Positions 30,133 to 38,154 of a stretch of DNA of 64,000 nt are shown here, piece by piece. The position numbers and the translations under genes are program-made. How positions within the stretch are numbered: the first letter of the stretch is position 1; each line of letters starts with the position of its first letter. The notes beneath the pieces were generated by a model. That model was not told the origin of the DNA and did no database searches. It worked only from the letters and a program-made list of their open reading frames with translations. Location of the stretch: contig CAWCWP010000001.1 of assembly GCA_963799315.1 (NCBI GenBank), positions 1,487,772 to 1,551,771 of the forward strand, given 5' to 3'. This DNA comes from Parerythrobacter_A sp963799315 (GTDB lineage: Bacteria > Pseudomonadota > Alphaproteobacteria > Sphingomonadales > Sphingomonadaceae).

Positions 30133-30882
30133 ATGCGATCATGGCTTTTCATCGAAGGCGATAACGCGACGAAGCTGGCCAAGGCACCGAAAGTCGGGGC
30201 CGATGCCATCGTCGTGGGGGTGCCTGCCTTGCGCGTCGGCGAAACGGCGGCGGATATGGTCGAGGCACCGGTGGCGCAATGGCTGCGCGATCATACCGGT
30301 GCGGCATTTACTCGCTGGGCGCAGATCGGTCCGGTCGATACGCCCATGTGGCGCGAGACGCTGGCGCACGCGATGACCGGGAAGCCAGACGGAATCGTCC
30401 TGTCGGCCGTCGCAGGCAGCGAGCACGTCCGGCAGCTTGTTTCGGAACTCTACGAGCTGGAACAGGCGCACGGCATCGCGCACAACACGACGAAAATCGC
30501 GCTGCAACTGGGTGAGACGCCCGCCGCCGCGCTGACTATTCCGGTCCTTGCGCAGGACGAGCAACCGCGTCTGGCGGCGGTGATGTGGGACGCGGCGAAT
30601 GTCGCGCGCGGCATCGGTGCCACGCGCACGCACGACGCGAACGGCAACCTGATCGACCCGCTGCGCCATGTCCGCTCGCAGACGCTGCTGCTGGCAAAGG
30701 CGCTGGGTGTAATGGCGGTCGATACGGTGGCTATGGCGGAAACAGCAAGCGCCGCGATGCAGGACGGTTTCACCGGCATTGCGGCGAACAATCCGCGTCA
30801 GGTCAAGGCAATCAATGCGGCCTATGCCCAATGCGAGTCCAACCCGGAAACAGAAGAAGGTCAGCCGCGCATCGCTGCGTGA
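30133..30882 (+). CDS. HpcH/HpaI (CitE-like) aldolase family protein, degenerate active site
   Basis: A 249-residue protein. The N-terminus MRSWLFIEGDNATKLAKAPKVGADAIVV matches CitE-type C-C lyases. The C-terminus GFTGIAANNPRQVKAINAAYAQCE matches their GKxAIHPxQV segment. The expected metal-site DLEDAV after the second strand reads GVPALRV, the acidic residue of the second metal motif is replaced (MWDAANVARG), and IHP reads NNP. Classical lyase chemistry is therefore doubtful, so it could be a non-catalytic or neofunctionalised member. It is convergent with a small lipoprotein gene. Confidence 0.68.
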   Translation: MRSWLFIEGDNATKLAKAPKVGADAIVVGVPALRVGETAADMVEAPVAQWLRDHTGAAFTRWAQIGPVDTPMWRETLAHAMTGKPDGIVLSAVAGSEHVRQLVSELYELEQAHGIAHNTTKIALQLGETPAAALTIPVLAQDEQPRLAAVMWDAANVARGIGATRTHDANGNLIDPLRHVRSQTLLLAKALGVMAVDTVAMAETASAAMQDGFTGIAANNPRQVKAINAAYAQCESNPETEEGQPRIAA

Positions 30883-30903
30883 CGCGTCTATGAGGCGCGG
30901 AAG

Positions 30904-31188
30904 TTATTCGCCCTCGCCGCCATCTTCTTCTGCCGCGCCCTCTTCCGTTTCGGTTCCCTCTTCACCCTCTTCCTCACCCACTTCGCTTAATCGCGGACCG
31001 CCGGATTGTGCGGTTTCGTAAGCGAGCATGTCGTCGGTTATCGTGCGTTCGAGGATTTCGGCAGTAACGGCAGGTTCTCCGTCCGCGCCAGTGTCGGTCT
31101 CACCACTGCCGCCGCACGATACCAGCATGGCTGCGCTGGCGAGTAAAGCTGCCCCCTTGGCGATCCGCAAGCCTTCAAACATATTCAC
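30904..31188 (-). CDS. Small acidic lipoprotein
   Basis: A 94-residue protein with a lipoprotein signal and lipobox (AAMLVSC, Cys at about residue 25). It is followed by SGETDTGADGEPAVTAEILERTITDDMLAYETAQ and an extremely acidic Glu/Gly tail. The tail is low-complexity and may be unstructured. Its ATG overlaps the lipB stop by 4 bp, so it is probably coupled to lipB. No family is recognised. Confidence 0.7.
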   Translation of the reverse strand: MNMFEGLRIAKGAALLASAAMLVSCGGSGETDTGADGEPAVTAEILERTITDDMLAYETAQSGGPRLSEVGEEEGEEGTETEEGAAEEDGGEGE

Positions 31189-31886
31189 GTCCCTCTTTCG
31201 CCAGCCGCCAAGTCATCCAAAAAGCCTTCGAGACGCGCGGACAAGGCCGAATCCCATTGCGCGGCAGAACATGCCACGCCCTTTGCTGCAAGACTGGTCA
31301 CGCTGAAATCGCCGATGCCGCAGGGCACGATTCCGGTAAAATGCGACAGGTCCGGATCGAGGTTCACCGAGAAGCCGTGCATCGTCACCCAGCGGCGGAT
31401 GCGGACGCCGATGGCGCCGATCTTCGCTTCTCCCCCGTCGGGCGCGCCGGTCCAGATGCCGACCCGCCCTTCGGCCCGCCATGCCTCGACACCGAAATCG
31501 TGCAATGTCGCAATGACCCAGCCTTCTAGGCAATGGACATAGTGGCGCACATCGCGATTGCGCTGCGCCAGATCGAGCAGGACGTAGCCGATACGCTGGC
31601 CCGGCCCGTGATAGGTGTAGCGCCCGCCCCGCCCCGCCTCGACCACTTCGAAACGCGGATCGAGCAGTTCGTCGGCAGCGGCGCTGGTGCCTGCGGTGTA
31701 GACGGGCGGATGCTCCAGCAGCCAGACCAGCTCGCGCGCCTCGCCCGCACCGATGGCGGCGTTGCGCGCCTCCATCTGCGCCAGCGCGTCGCGATAGCCG
31801 ATGCCTTGTGTCTCGCTGACCAGTTCGGGCGTCACGCGCACCGGCTTTATCGACGAAGGCAATTCAGAGGCGGATTGAAGCGGCAT
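31185..31886 (-). CDS. lipB: Octanoyltransferase LipB
   Basis: A 233-residue enzyme that transfers octanoate from ACP to lipoyl domains, the first step of lipoic acid attachment. Family segments are LVWLLEHPPVYTAGTSA, RGGRYTYHGPGQRIGYVLLDL, KIGAIGVRIRRWVTMHGFSVN with the catalytic Lys, and IVPCGIGDFSVTSLAA with the catalytic Cys. I chose the ATG at 31886. Longer starts would run into the divergent membrane-protein gene. It is followed by an overlapping small lipoprotein gene. Confidence 0.93.
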   Translation of the reverse strand: MPLQSASELPSSIKPVRVTPELVSETQGIGYRDALAQMEARNAAIGAGEARELVWLLEHPPVYTAGTSAAADELLDPRFEVVEAGRGGRYTYHGPGQRIGYVLLDLAQRNRDVRHYVHCLEGWVIATLHDFGVEAWRAEGRVGIWTGAPDGGEAKIGAIGVRIRRWVTMHGFSVNLDPDLSHFTGIVPCGIGDFSVTSLAAKGVACSAAQWDSALSARLEGFLDDLAAGERGT

Positions 31887-31961
31887 GGCAAATATCGTGG
31901 GGGGTTCCGTCGCGCTGCGCAAGAGGGCATGGAGCGCCAGACGCATTTGGGGAACACTGCC

Positions 31962-32810
31962 ATGAAACTCGATACCGGGCTTGCCTGGAACCAGACGACG
32001 GCGATGCTGTCCGCCAACCGCACGGTCATCCTGACCGTTGCGGCGGTGTTTTTCTTCCTGCCCAATTTCGCGCTGATGCTGTTCCTGCCGCCCGAACTGG
32101 CGACAATGCAGATGGGTGGCGGCCAGCCAGGTTCGGAACAGATGGTGGCGATCCTGACCGAATATCTCGCCAGCGCGTGGTGGGCATTCGTGCTGATTGC
32201 GGTCGCTCAGGCCATCGGCACCCTTGGATTGATGGTCCTGCTGTCGGGACGGTCCGACCATACGCTGGGGCAGGCGCTGGGCATTGCGGCGGCGCTGTTC
32301 CTGCCCTTCATCGCCAGCCAGTTGCTGGCCGGTCTGATATTCGGCGCGATCTTCGCAGCGGCCATTGCGCTGGCGGGTGCAGTCAGCGCAACCGGGGTGC
32401 AGGCGCTGGTCGCGATTGTCGGGTTCATGGCTTTCGCAACGGCGCTGGTCGCGATCCTCTATGTCTATGTAAAGTTCTCGCTGGTGTCCGCCGTGTTCGC
32501 GCAAACGCGGATGAAAAACCCGGTCGCGGCGCTGAAGGCTTCGTGGCGCGCCACCAAGGGCAACAGCGTGCGGATCTTCGCGTTCCTCATCCTGCTGCTC
32601 ATCGCCTATATCGTTATCAGCAGCGTGATATCGCTTATCACCGGCGCGATCTTTGCGCTGATGGGCGCGCAGGCGGCTTTGATCGGGAACGGCTTTGTCG
32701 GTGCGGCAACGGGTGCTGCGCTGACAGTAGTGCTGACCGTCGTGGTGCTCGCAATCTATCGCCAGCTAAGCGGCGATGATGCGGCGACCGTGCGCGAGAC
32801 GTTCGAGTAA
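31962..32810 (+). CDS. Hypothetical polytopic membrane protein
   Basis: A 282-residue protein with about six transmembrane helices, including about 22-44, 73-96, 107-135, 140-165, and two at the C-terminus (IFAFLILLLIAYIVISSVISLITGAIFALMG and ALTVVLTVVVLAIY). The loop VFAQTRMKNPVAALKASWRATKGN resembles proteins of the glycerophosphodiester-phosphodiesterase membrane-domain type. It has no known catalytic motif. It is divergent from lipB across a 75-bp gap. Confidence 0.65.
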   Translation: MKLDTGLAWNQTTAMLSANRTVILTVAAVFFFLPNFALMLFLPPELATMQMGGGQPGSEQMVAILTEYLASAWWAFVLIAVAQAIGTLGLMVLLSGRSDHTLGQALGIAAALFLPFIASQLLAGLIFGAIFAAAIALAGAVSATGVQALVAIVGFMAFATALVAILYVYVKFSLVSAVFAQTRMKNPVAALKASWRATKGNSVRIFAFLILLLIAYIVISSVISLITGAIFALMGAQAALIGNGFVGAATGAALTVVLTVVVLAIYRQLSGDDAATVRETFE

Positions 32811-32815
32811 GTGCG

Positions 32816-33505
32816 CTAGGCTTTCCAGCCCCAGAACAGCTTGCAGGGCAGCACGTTCCAGAGCGAGAACCCGGTGTCGATCCGCTTGAAATGCGGGGCC
32901 ATGAAGGTCCGGCATGCGGCGGTGAACTGATAGACCAGGAACCCGCCGCCCTTGCGCAAGACGCGATGCGTGGCCGCCGCTATCTCTTCGCCGACACCGG
33001 CGGGCAGGGTCGAAAACGGCAGGCCCGACAGTACATAATCGGCATGGTCATGACCGTGTGTCGCGATGATCTCTTCCACCTTTTCGGCGGAGCCCAGCAC
33101 GGCGGCAAAGCGGCTGTCGGCGATGGTCTTGTTGAGGTAGTCCACGAACAGCGGATTGGTGTCGATCACGATCAGCGCCGCATCGCCGCGCATCCGTTCC
33201 AGCAACGGAAAACAGAACGTCCCCACACCGGGACCGTATTCCACGAACAGGTCGCAATTCTCCCAGTCCACCGGTGCGAGCATCGCGTCGATGGTGGCGC
33301 GCGAGGACGGGATGACCGAACCGACCATACGCGGATGCTCGATGAAGCCGCGCAGGAATACGCCCCACTGGCCCAGCAAGCGGGTTGTCCGGCTTTTCAG
33401 GGTTCGGCGGCGCGGCAGGGTATCGGCGTCGGGCAAGGGTCGGCCTCTTGATCTCGGGATTTGGGGAGGAGCGCAGCAGGTCGCAAAATTGGAGCGATTG
33501 CGCAA
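32816..33505 (-). CDS. SAM-dependent methyltransferase, PmtA-like (phospholipid N-methyltransferase family)
   Basis: A 229-residue class-I methyltransferase, possibly starting nearer the core at about residue 36. The SAM-binding motif I reads LFVEYGPGVGTFCFPLLE, with the acidic residue IVIDTNPLF after the second strand. VLSGLPFSTLP and LRKGGGFLVYQFT match the rRNA-dimethylase-like/PmtA family pattern. Members methylate phosphatidylethanolamine to phosphatidylcholine in several alphaproteobacteria. The specific substrate is inferred. It sits tail to tail with the membrane-protein gene and divergent from the MFS gene. Confidence 0.68.
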   Translation of the reverse strand: MRNRSNFATCCAPPQIPRSRGRPLPDADTLPRRRTLKSRTTRLLGQWGVFLRGFIEHPRMVGSVIPSSRATIDAMLAPVDWENCDLFVEYGPGVGTFCFPLLERMRGDAALIVIDTNPLFVDYLNKTIADSRFAAVLGSAEKVEEIIATHGHDHADYVLSGLPFSTLPAGVGEEIAAATHRVLRKGGGFLVYQFTAACRTFMAPHFKRIDTGFSLWNVLPCKLFWGWKA

Positions 33506-33549
33506 GCATCGTTGCGCGCCCCGCCAGCACGGCGTAGCGGCGGCGGCGC

Positions 33550-34899
33550 ATGACCAGCGCGCCCGATCCTTCCTTCAGCCCTGCTCCGCGCGCCATATCG
33601 CGGGGGCGTATGATCCTGCTGTTTGCGGTCATGCTGACGACGGCGGCGGGCAATACGGCGATGCATTCGGTGATGCCGTCCATCGGCACGGCCTTGCAGG
33701 TCGACGATGTGTGGATCAGCTTGGCCTATAGCTGGTCTGCCTTGCTGTGGGTGGTGTGCGCGCCGTTATGGGCGCGGCGGTCGGACCGGCGGGGGCGCAA
33801 GGCGATGATGGCGTTGGGGCTGGTCGGGTTCATTACTTCGTTCGGCCTGTGCGCGATCGTGCTGTGGCTTGGGCTGAGCGGCCTGCTGACCGCGACATGG
33901 ACGCTGCTGGCGTTTGCCGTGTTCCGCGCATTGTATGGCGGGTTCGGATCGGCTGCACCCCCAGCGGTGCAGGCCTATGTCGCCAGCCGTACCTCGCGCG
34001 CGGAGCGGACGCAGGCGCTGAGCCTTATTGCCTCCAGCTTCGGCCTCGGCACCGCCATCGGGCCTGCGCTTGCGCCGCTGCTGGTATGGGGCGACGGGCC
34101 GCAGGCGCTGGTCGGGCCGTTCGTCGGCTTCGGCCTGGCCGGCCTCGTTGCGCTCGTCGCTTTGCGTATCAGGCTGCCGAACGACGAGCCGCAATTCGCC
34201 ACCCGCAGCACGGCGTATGATGCGCCTTACGGATCGGGATCGACGCGCGACAGCGGGGCGTCGAAGGACGAAGCGGAGAGCGACGCAGCGGACGATTTGC
34301 CCGACAAGCTCGGCTGGTGGGAGCCGCGCTTGCGCCCCTGGACCATCGCCGGGCTGTTGGGCGGACATGCGCAGGCAGCGCTGTTCGGCATTATCGGCTT
34401 CCTCGTGCTGGACCGGCTGGGCCTGCGCGCTACGCCCGAGGCGGGGACGGGGCCGGTCGCGCTGGTGCTGATGAGCGGGGCGTTCGCGACGTTGCTTGCG
34501 CAATGGGGCGTGATCCCGCGCTTCGGCCTCGGTCCGCGGGCAGCGACGTTGTCGGGTGTGGCGCTGGGTGCGGGCGGAACGGTGATGCTGGCGGTGGCGC
34601 AGCAACTGCACCTGATCGCATTGGGCTACTCCATCGCTTCGCTCGGTTTCGGCCTGTTCCGCCCCGGCTTCAACGCCGGGGCGTCGCTAGCCGTCAAACG
34701 TAACGAACAGGGCGAGGCCTCGGGCGTCGTCGCCTCCGTCACCGGTGCAGCCTTCGTCTTCGCACCGGCGTTGGGCGTATGGCTATACGGCCATTCGGAC
34801 TGGCTAGGCTTCGGTCTGATCGTGGTGCTGTGCCTTGCCGTGTTCGTGCATGGCTGGGGCGCGTTGCAGCACGATGCGCAGGCTACGCAGGACGACTAG
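33550..34899 (+). CDS. MFS transporter
   Basis: A 449-residue major facilitator with about 12 transmembrane helices. The signature loop between helices 2 and 3 is ARRSDRRGRKAMMALG. There is an unusually long charged central loop (about 219-257, ending DDLPDKLGWWEPRLRPW) between the two six-helix bundles. The substrate cannot be told. Its stop overlaps the arsC stop by 4 bp (convergent). Confidence 0.85.
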   Translation: MTSAPDPSFSPAPRAISRGRMILLFAVMLTTAAGNTAMHSVMPSIGTALQVDDVWISLAYSWSALLWVVCAPLWARRSDRRGRKAMMALGLVGFITSFGLCAIVLWLGLSGLLTATWTLLAFAVFRALYGGFGSAAPPAVQAYVASRTSRAERTQALSLIASSFGLGTAIGPALAPLLVWGDGPQALVGPFVGFGLAGLVALVALRIRLPNDEPQFATRSTAYDAPYGSGSTRDSGASKDEAESDAADDLPDKLGWWEPRLRPWTIAGLLGGHAQAALFGIIGFLVLDRLGLRATPEAGTGPVALVLMSGAFATLLAQWGVIPRFGLGPRAATLSGVALGAGGTVMLAVAQQLHLIALGYSIASLGFGLFRPGFNAGASLAVKRNEQGEASGVVASVTGAAFVFAPALGVWLYGHSDWLGFGLIVVLCLAVFVHGWGALQHDAQATQDD

Positions 34900-35243
34900 A
34901 GTATCTCGCGCACGACATCCTGAGGACGGCACAGGCGCACGCCTTTATCCGTTTCCACCAGGGGGCGTTCGATCAGTTTGGGGTCCGCCGCCATCGCCGC
35001 CAGCACCGTGCCCGCATCGGCATCGGGCAGCCCGCGCTCCGCTGCGTCGGTGCCGCGCAGGCGCAGGCCCTGCTGCGGCGTCAGACCGGCGGCAGCGTAG
35101 AGCCCGGCCAGCTTCGCGGCGGTCGGCGGATCGTCGAGATAGCGCACGACGGTCAAATCGATATCGCCCTGTTCCTCAAGGATCGCGAGCGTCTTGCGGG
35201 AGGTGCCGCATTTCGGGTTGTGCCAGATCGTTGCCTTCATCAC
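34896..35243 (-). CDS. arsC: ArsC/Spx-family arsenate reductase-like protein (glutaredoxin type)
   Basis: A 115-residue thioredoxin-fold protein of the glutaredoxin-linked arsenate reductase family. The catalytic Cys12 is in WHNPKCGTSRKTL. The C-terminal part LIERPLVETDKGVRLCRP carries the oxyanion-binding Arg in the RPLV segment. There is no arsenite pump, arsR or other ars gene nearby, so a YfgD/Spx-like redox function is as possible as arsenate reduction. It is divergent from the TonB-dependent receptor across 133 bp. Confidence 0.85.
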   Translation of the reverse strand: MMKATIWHNPKCGTSRKTLAILEEQGDIDLTVVRYLDDPPTAAKLAGLYAAAGLTPQQGLRLRGTDAAERGLPDADAGTVLAAMAADPKLIERPLVETDKGVRLCRPQDVVREIL

Positions 35244-35267
35244 TGCCTTCTTTCGCCGCTTTGCAAA

Positions 35268-35293
35268 GCCGGATGTTTAGGGAAGTTTAGGCC
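35268..35293. repeat. Dispersed 26-bp repeat, copy 1
   Basis: It contains GTTTAGGGAAGTTTAGGCC (35275-35293), identical to 61347-61365. With the preceding GCCGGA and one variable base, 25 of 26 positions match the second copy. The core is a tandem of GAAGTTTAGG-like units. It lies between arsC and the siderophore receptor. Confidence 0.7.
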
Positions 35294-35316
35294 AGAAGCA
35301 CAATAGTGGTTGCACT

Positions 35317-35331
35317 TGCGAATAATTCTCA
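35317..35331 (+). promoter_or_regulatory. Fur-like box 1 (7-1-7 palindrome)
   Basis: TGCGAATAATTCTCA is a 7-1-7 palindrome with 6 of 7 arm bases matching. It resembles the 7-1-7 core TGAtAATnATTaTCA of Fur boxes. It lies 46 bp before the ATG of a siderophore receptor. Together with box 2 it forms an inverted pair whose centres are 34 bp apart. Confidence 0.65.
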
Positions 35332-35350
35332 ATAGCAGGCCGTCTTGCTT

Positions 35351-35365
35351 TGAGAATCATTCGCA
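35351..35365 (+). promoter_or_regulatory. Fur-like box 2 (7-1-7 palindrome)
   Basis: TGAGAATCATTCGCA is again a 7-1-7 palindrome (6 of 7). It matches the reverse complement of box 1 at 14 of 15 positions. It ends 11 bp before the receptor start codon, so a bound repressor would block transcription or initiation. Confidence 0.65.
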
Positions 35366-35376
35366 GAAAGCCCGCC

Positions 35377-37461
35377 ATGTCCAGTCCCGTCTCCCATTCT
35401 GCTGTCGCTCTCGCCCTGGTGACGATGGCGACTCCCGCTTTCGCAAACACCGCCACCACGCTCGACCCCGAACGCGATTACCTGCCGACAGACATCGTCA
35501 TCACCGCCGCACAGGATCGCTACAGCGCAGACGACGGCAGCAGCGCGACCAAGACCCCCACCCCGCTCATCAATGTGCCGCAAACCGTCGCCGTCGTCAC
35601 GCGCGACCAGATCGACGACCAGGCCATCACCCAGCTGCGCGAGGCACTGCGCTATGTTCCCGGCGTCAGCCTGGAAAGCGGCGAAGGCCACCGCGACGAA
35701 ATCTTCATTCGCGGGCAGGAAAGCACCGCCGACTTCTATCTCGACGGCCTGCGCGACGACGCGCAATATTATCGCCCCTTATACAATATCGACCGCATCG
35801 AAGTGCTGAAAGGCGCCAATGCGCTGATCTTCGGGCGCGGCGGCGGCGGCGGTGTGGTCAACCGCGTCGGCAAGACAGCCGATCCGCTGGACACCTTCAC
35901 CACGGTGCAGGGACAGGTGGACCAGTACAGCGCGCTGGCCGTCGCCGTCGATGCCAACCAGCCGCTCGGGAATAACGTCGGCGCACGCCTCAACGCGACC
36001 TACGAGGAGTTCGACAACGACCGCCAGTTCTACGAGGGCCGCTTCATCGGCGTGTCCCCCACCGTCACCGCCGCGCTGGGTCCGGACACCACGCTGACCG
36101 CAACCTACAGCTACGACGACGACCGCCGTGTCACCGATCGCGGCGTACCCTCGCTGGACGGTGGCCCCTTGCGCGGGTTCGACGAGACATTCTTCGGCGT
36201 GCCCGGTTTCAACGAATCCACCGCCAAGGTGCATATCGGCCGCGCGCGACTCAACCATGCGTTCAGCGATACGCTGTCCGCCAATGCCAGCGTGCAATAT
36301 GCCGATTACGACAAAGTCTATGCCAATATTTTCCCCACGGGCACCGACGGCACCACCGTCACGCTGGGCGGCTATCGCGACTTCACGCAGCGAGAGAACT
36401 GGATCGGTCAGGCGAACCTTGTCGGCAAGGTCACGACCGGCGCGCTGGAGCACACCATCCTTGCCGGTGTGGAAGCGACCGACCAGTCCACCCGCAATGG
36501 CCGCTTCGCCATCGCGCTGAGCCAGAACGAAGTCGCGCTGCAACAGCGGCTCGCCTTTCCCACCGTAAGCATCACCGACCTGGCCCGCGACCGCGACAGC
36601 AGCCTCGGCGTGCTCTCCGCCTATGTGCAGGACCAGATTGCTGTGAGCGAACAATTCGAGATCGTGGCGGGCATCCGCTACGAACGCTTCGACCTGGAAA
36701 CCGCCAACCTCGTTTCGGGCGCGCTGGTGGACCGGACGGACGACCTGGTCAGCCCGCGCTTCGGTCTCATTTACAAACCGTCGGACGCGCTGTCTTTCTA
36801 TGCAAGCTATGCGGAAAGTTTCCTGCCGCAGGCGGGCGACCAGTTCCTGATCCTGGGCACGGGCGACGCCGCATTCGAGCCGGAAAAGTTCACCAATTAC
36901 GAAATCGGCGCGAAGTGGCTGGTCACGCCAAGCCTGTTCTTTACCGCCGCCGCATTCCGGCTGGACCGGACGAACACCACCAGCCCCGATCCCGCCAATA
37001 CCGGCCTGACCGTGCAGATCGGTTCGGCACGCACCGAAGGGTTCGAAGTCAGCCTGGTCGGGGAAATTCTCGATGGCTGGTCGGGCAGCATCGGCTACAC
37101 ATATCTCGATGGCGAGATCACCACGACCAGCGATTTCGCGCCTGCCGGAACGTGCCTGCAACAGCTACCCGAACACCAGTTCGCCGCGTGGAACCACATT
37201 ACATTGACCGACCGCTTCGCCATCGGTCTGGGCGCGATCCATCAGGGCGAGCAATTCGCCAGCTTCTCCAATAACGTGGTGCTGCCCGATTACTGGCGCG
37301 TCGATACGGCGGCCTATTTCGATGTGACCGACACGGTGCAGGTGCAGCTGAATATCGAAAACCTGTTCGACGCCGATTACTACCCCAGCGCGCATGGCGA
37401 CAACAATATCCAGCCGGGCAATCCCTTCACCGCGCGCGTCGGGTTCCGCGTAAAGCTGTAG
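35377..37461 (+). CDS. TonB-dependent siderophore receptor
   Basis: A 694-residue outer-membrane beta-barrel receptor. A signal peptide (cleavage near AFA-NT) is followed by a possible TonB box region (DIVITAAQDRYSADDGSS). The plug domain includes LINVPQTVAVVTRDQIDDQAI, LREALRYVPGV, IFIRGQESTADFYLDGLRDDAQYYRPLYNIDRIEVLKG and GRGGGGGVVNRV. The rest is barrel, with typical late strands (NYEIGAKW, EGFEVSLVGEILDGW, QVQLNIENLFDADYYPSAHGDNNI). It ends GFRVKL rather than in the common Phe. Family members import ferric siderophores such as catecholates. The two Fur-like boxes at 35317 and 35351 suggest iron repression. An in-frame TTG at 35350 is rejected because it lies inside box 2. Confidence 0.92.
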   Translation: MSSPVSHSAVALALVTMATPAFANTATTLDPERDYLPTDIVITAAQDRYSADDGSSATKTPTPLINVPQTVAVVTRDQIDDQAITQLREALRYVPGVSLESGEGHRDEIFIRGQESTADFYLDGLRDDAQYYRPLYNIDRIEVLKGANALIFGRGGGGGVVNRVGKTADPLDTFTTVQGQVDQYSALAVAVDANQPLGNNVGARLNATYEEFDNDRQFYEGRFIGVSPTVTAALGPDTTLTATYSYDDDRRVTDRGVPSLDGGPLRGFDETFFGVPGFNESTAKVHIGRARLNHAFSDTLSANASVQYADYDKVYANIFPTGTDGTTVTLGGYRDFTQRENWIGQANLVGKVTTGALEHTILAGVEATDQSTRNGRFAIALSQNEVALQQRLAFPTVSITDLARDRDSSLGVLSAYVQDQIAVSEQFEIVAGIRYERFDLETANLVSGALVDRTDDLVSPRFGLIYKPSDALSFYASYAESFLPQAGDQFLILGTGDAAFEPEKFTNYEIGAKWLVTPSLFFTAAAFRLDRTNTTSPDPANTGLTVQIGSARTEGFEVSLVGEILDGWSGSIGYTYLDGEITTTSDFAPAGTCLQQLPEHQFAAWNHITLTDRFAIGLGAIHQGEQFASFSNNVVLPDYWRVDTAAYFDVTDTVQVQLNIENLFDADYYPSAHGDNNIQPGNPFTARVGFRVKL

Positions 37462-37464
37462 GCC

Positions 37465-38025
37465 TTATTCGTCTGGCGAAGCGCCGGAGCGCAAGGCGGG
37501 CACTTCGCGCGCGGCATCTTCGGCGCTGATGCCGGGTGCTGGCGCGGCGCTGATGGTCTCGGTCCGCCGTGCCACTTTCCCGGCGCGCTGGATGGCGCGG
37601 ACCAGCCGGGGATAGACCCCGCACCGGCACAGATTGGGTATGGCCGCTTTGATGTCGTCCTCGCTGGGGTCGGCATTGCGCGCGATCAGTGCCGCGCCCG
37701 CGATAACGATGCCCGGCGTGCAGAACCCGCACTGGATCGCCTGTTCGGCCACCATCGCCTGTTGCACCGGATGCGACCGGTCGCGCGCCAGCCCTTCGAT
37801 GGTGGTGATGAAGCGCCCCTCCGCCTCGGCCAGCGTGATGAGGCAACTGCGCAGCGCCTCGCCATCGACCAGTACCATGCAGGCCCCGCAATCGCCGCCG
37901 GCATCAGCGCCGCAGCCGTTTTTCGTGCCGGTCAGATTGGCCGCATCGCGCAAGGCATAAAGCAGCGGCGTCGCGGGGTTCATCTCGAACTCCAGCGGCT
38001 GGTCGTTGACCGTCAGGCGGGGCAT
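37465..38025 (-). CDS. [2Fe-2S] small subunit of a xanthine-dehydrogenase-family molybdoenzyme (IorA/CoxS-like)
   Basis: A 186-residue protein with a plant-type ferredoxin cluster. In the first motif the usual CxxxxCxxC reads CGADAGGDCGAC, with three extra residues between the first two cysteines. The fourth ligand is at LRSC. The second, helical cluster has QCGFCTPGIVIAG and IPNLCRCGVYPRLVRAI. I start at the ATG at 38025 (MPRLTVNDQPLEFEMNP); longer starts add a Cys/Arg stretch. No molybdopterin large subunit is adjacent in this window, which is unusual for this enzyme family. It may serve a partner encoded elsewhere. It is convergent with the receptor gene (3 bp apart). Confidence 0.85.
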   Translation of the reverse strand: MPRLTVNDQPLEFEMNPATPLLYALRDAANLTGTKNGCGADAGGDCGACMVLVDGEALRSCLITLAEAEGRFITTIEGLARDRSHPVQQAMVAEQAIQCGFCTPGIVIAGAALIARNADPSEDDIKAAIPNLCRCGVYPRLVRAIQRAGKVARRTETISAAPAPGISAEDAAREVPALRSGASPDE

Positions 38026-38154
38026 CGGAGCCGTGGCGGGTGCGCGAACGTCATCGCAGCGCTCGTGCCATGCTCCGATACGCATGGCAAGCGGGCCGCC
38101 TTTTCGCTTCCTGTCATGCCTGCCGCCCGCTAGCGCGCTGGCGATGGATTTGAA

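Noticed and set aside
31185..32504. A long N-terminal extension of lipB
   Set aside because: It runs antisense through a membrane-protein gene and is unlike LipB; the ATG at 31886 fits the family.
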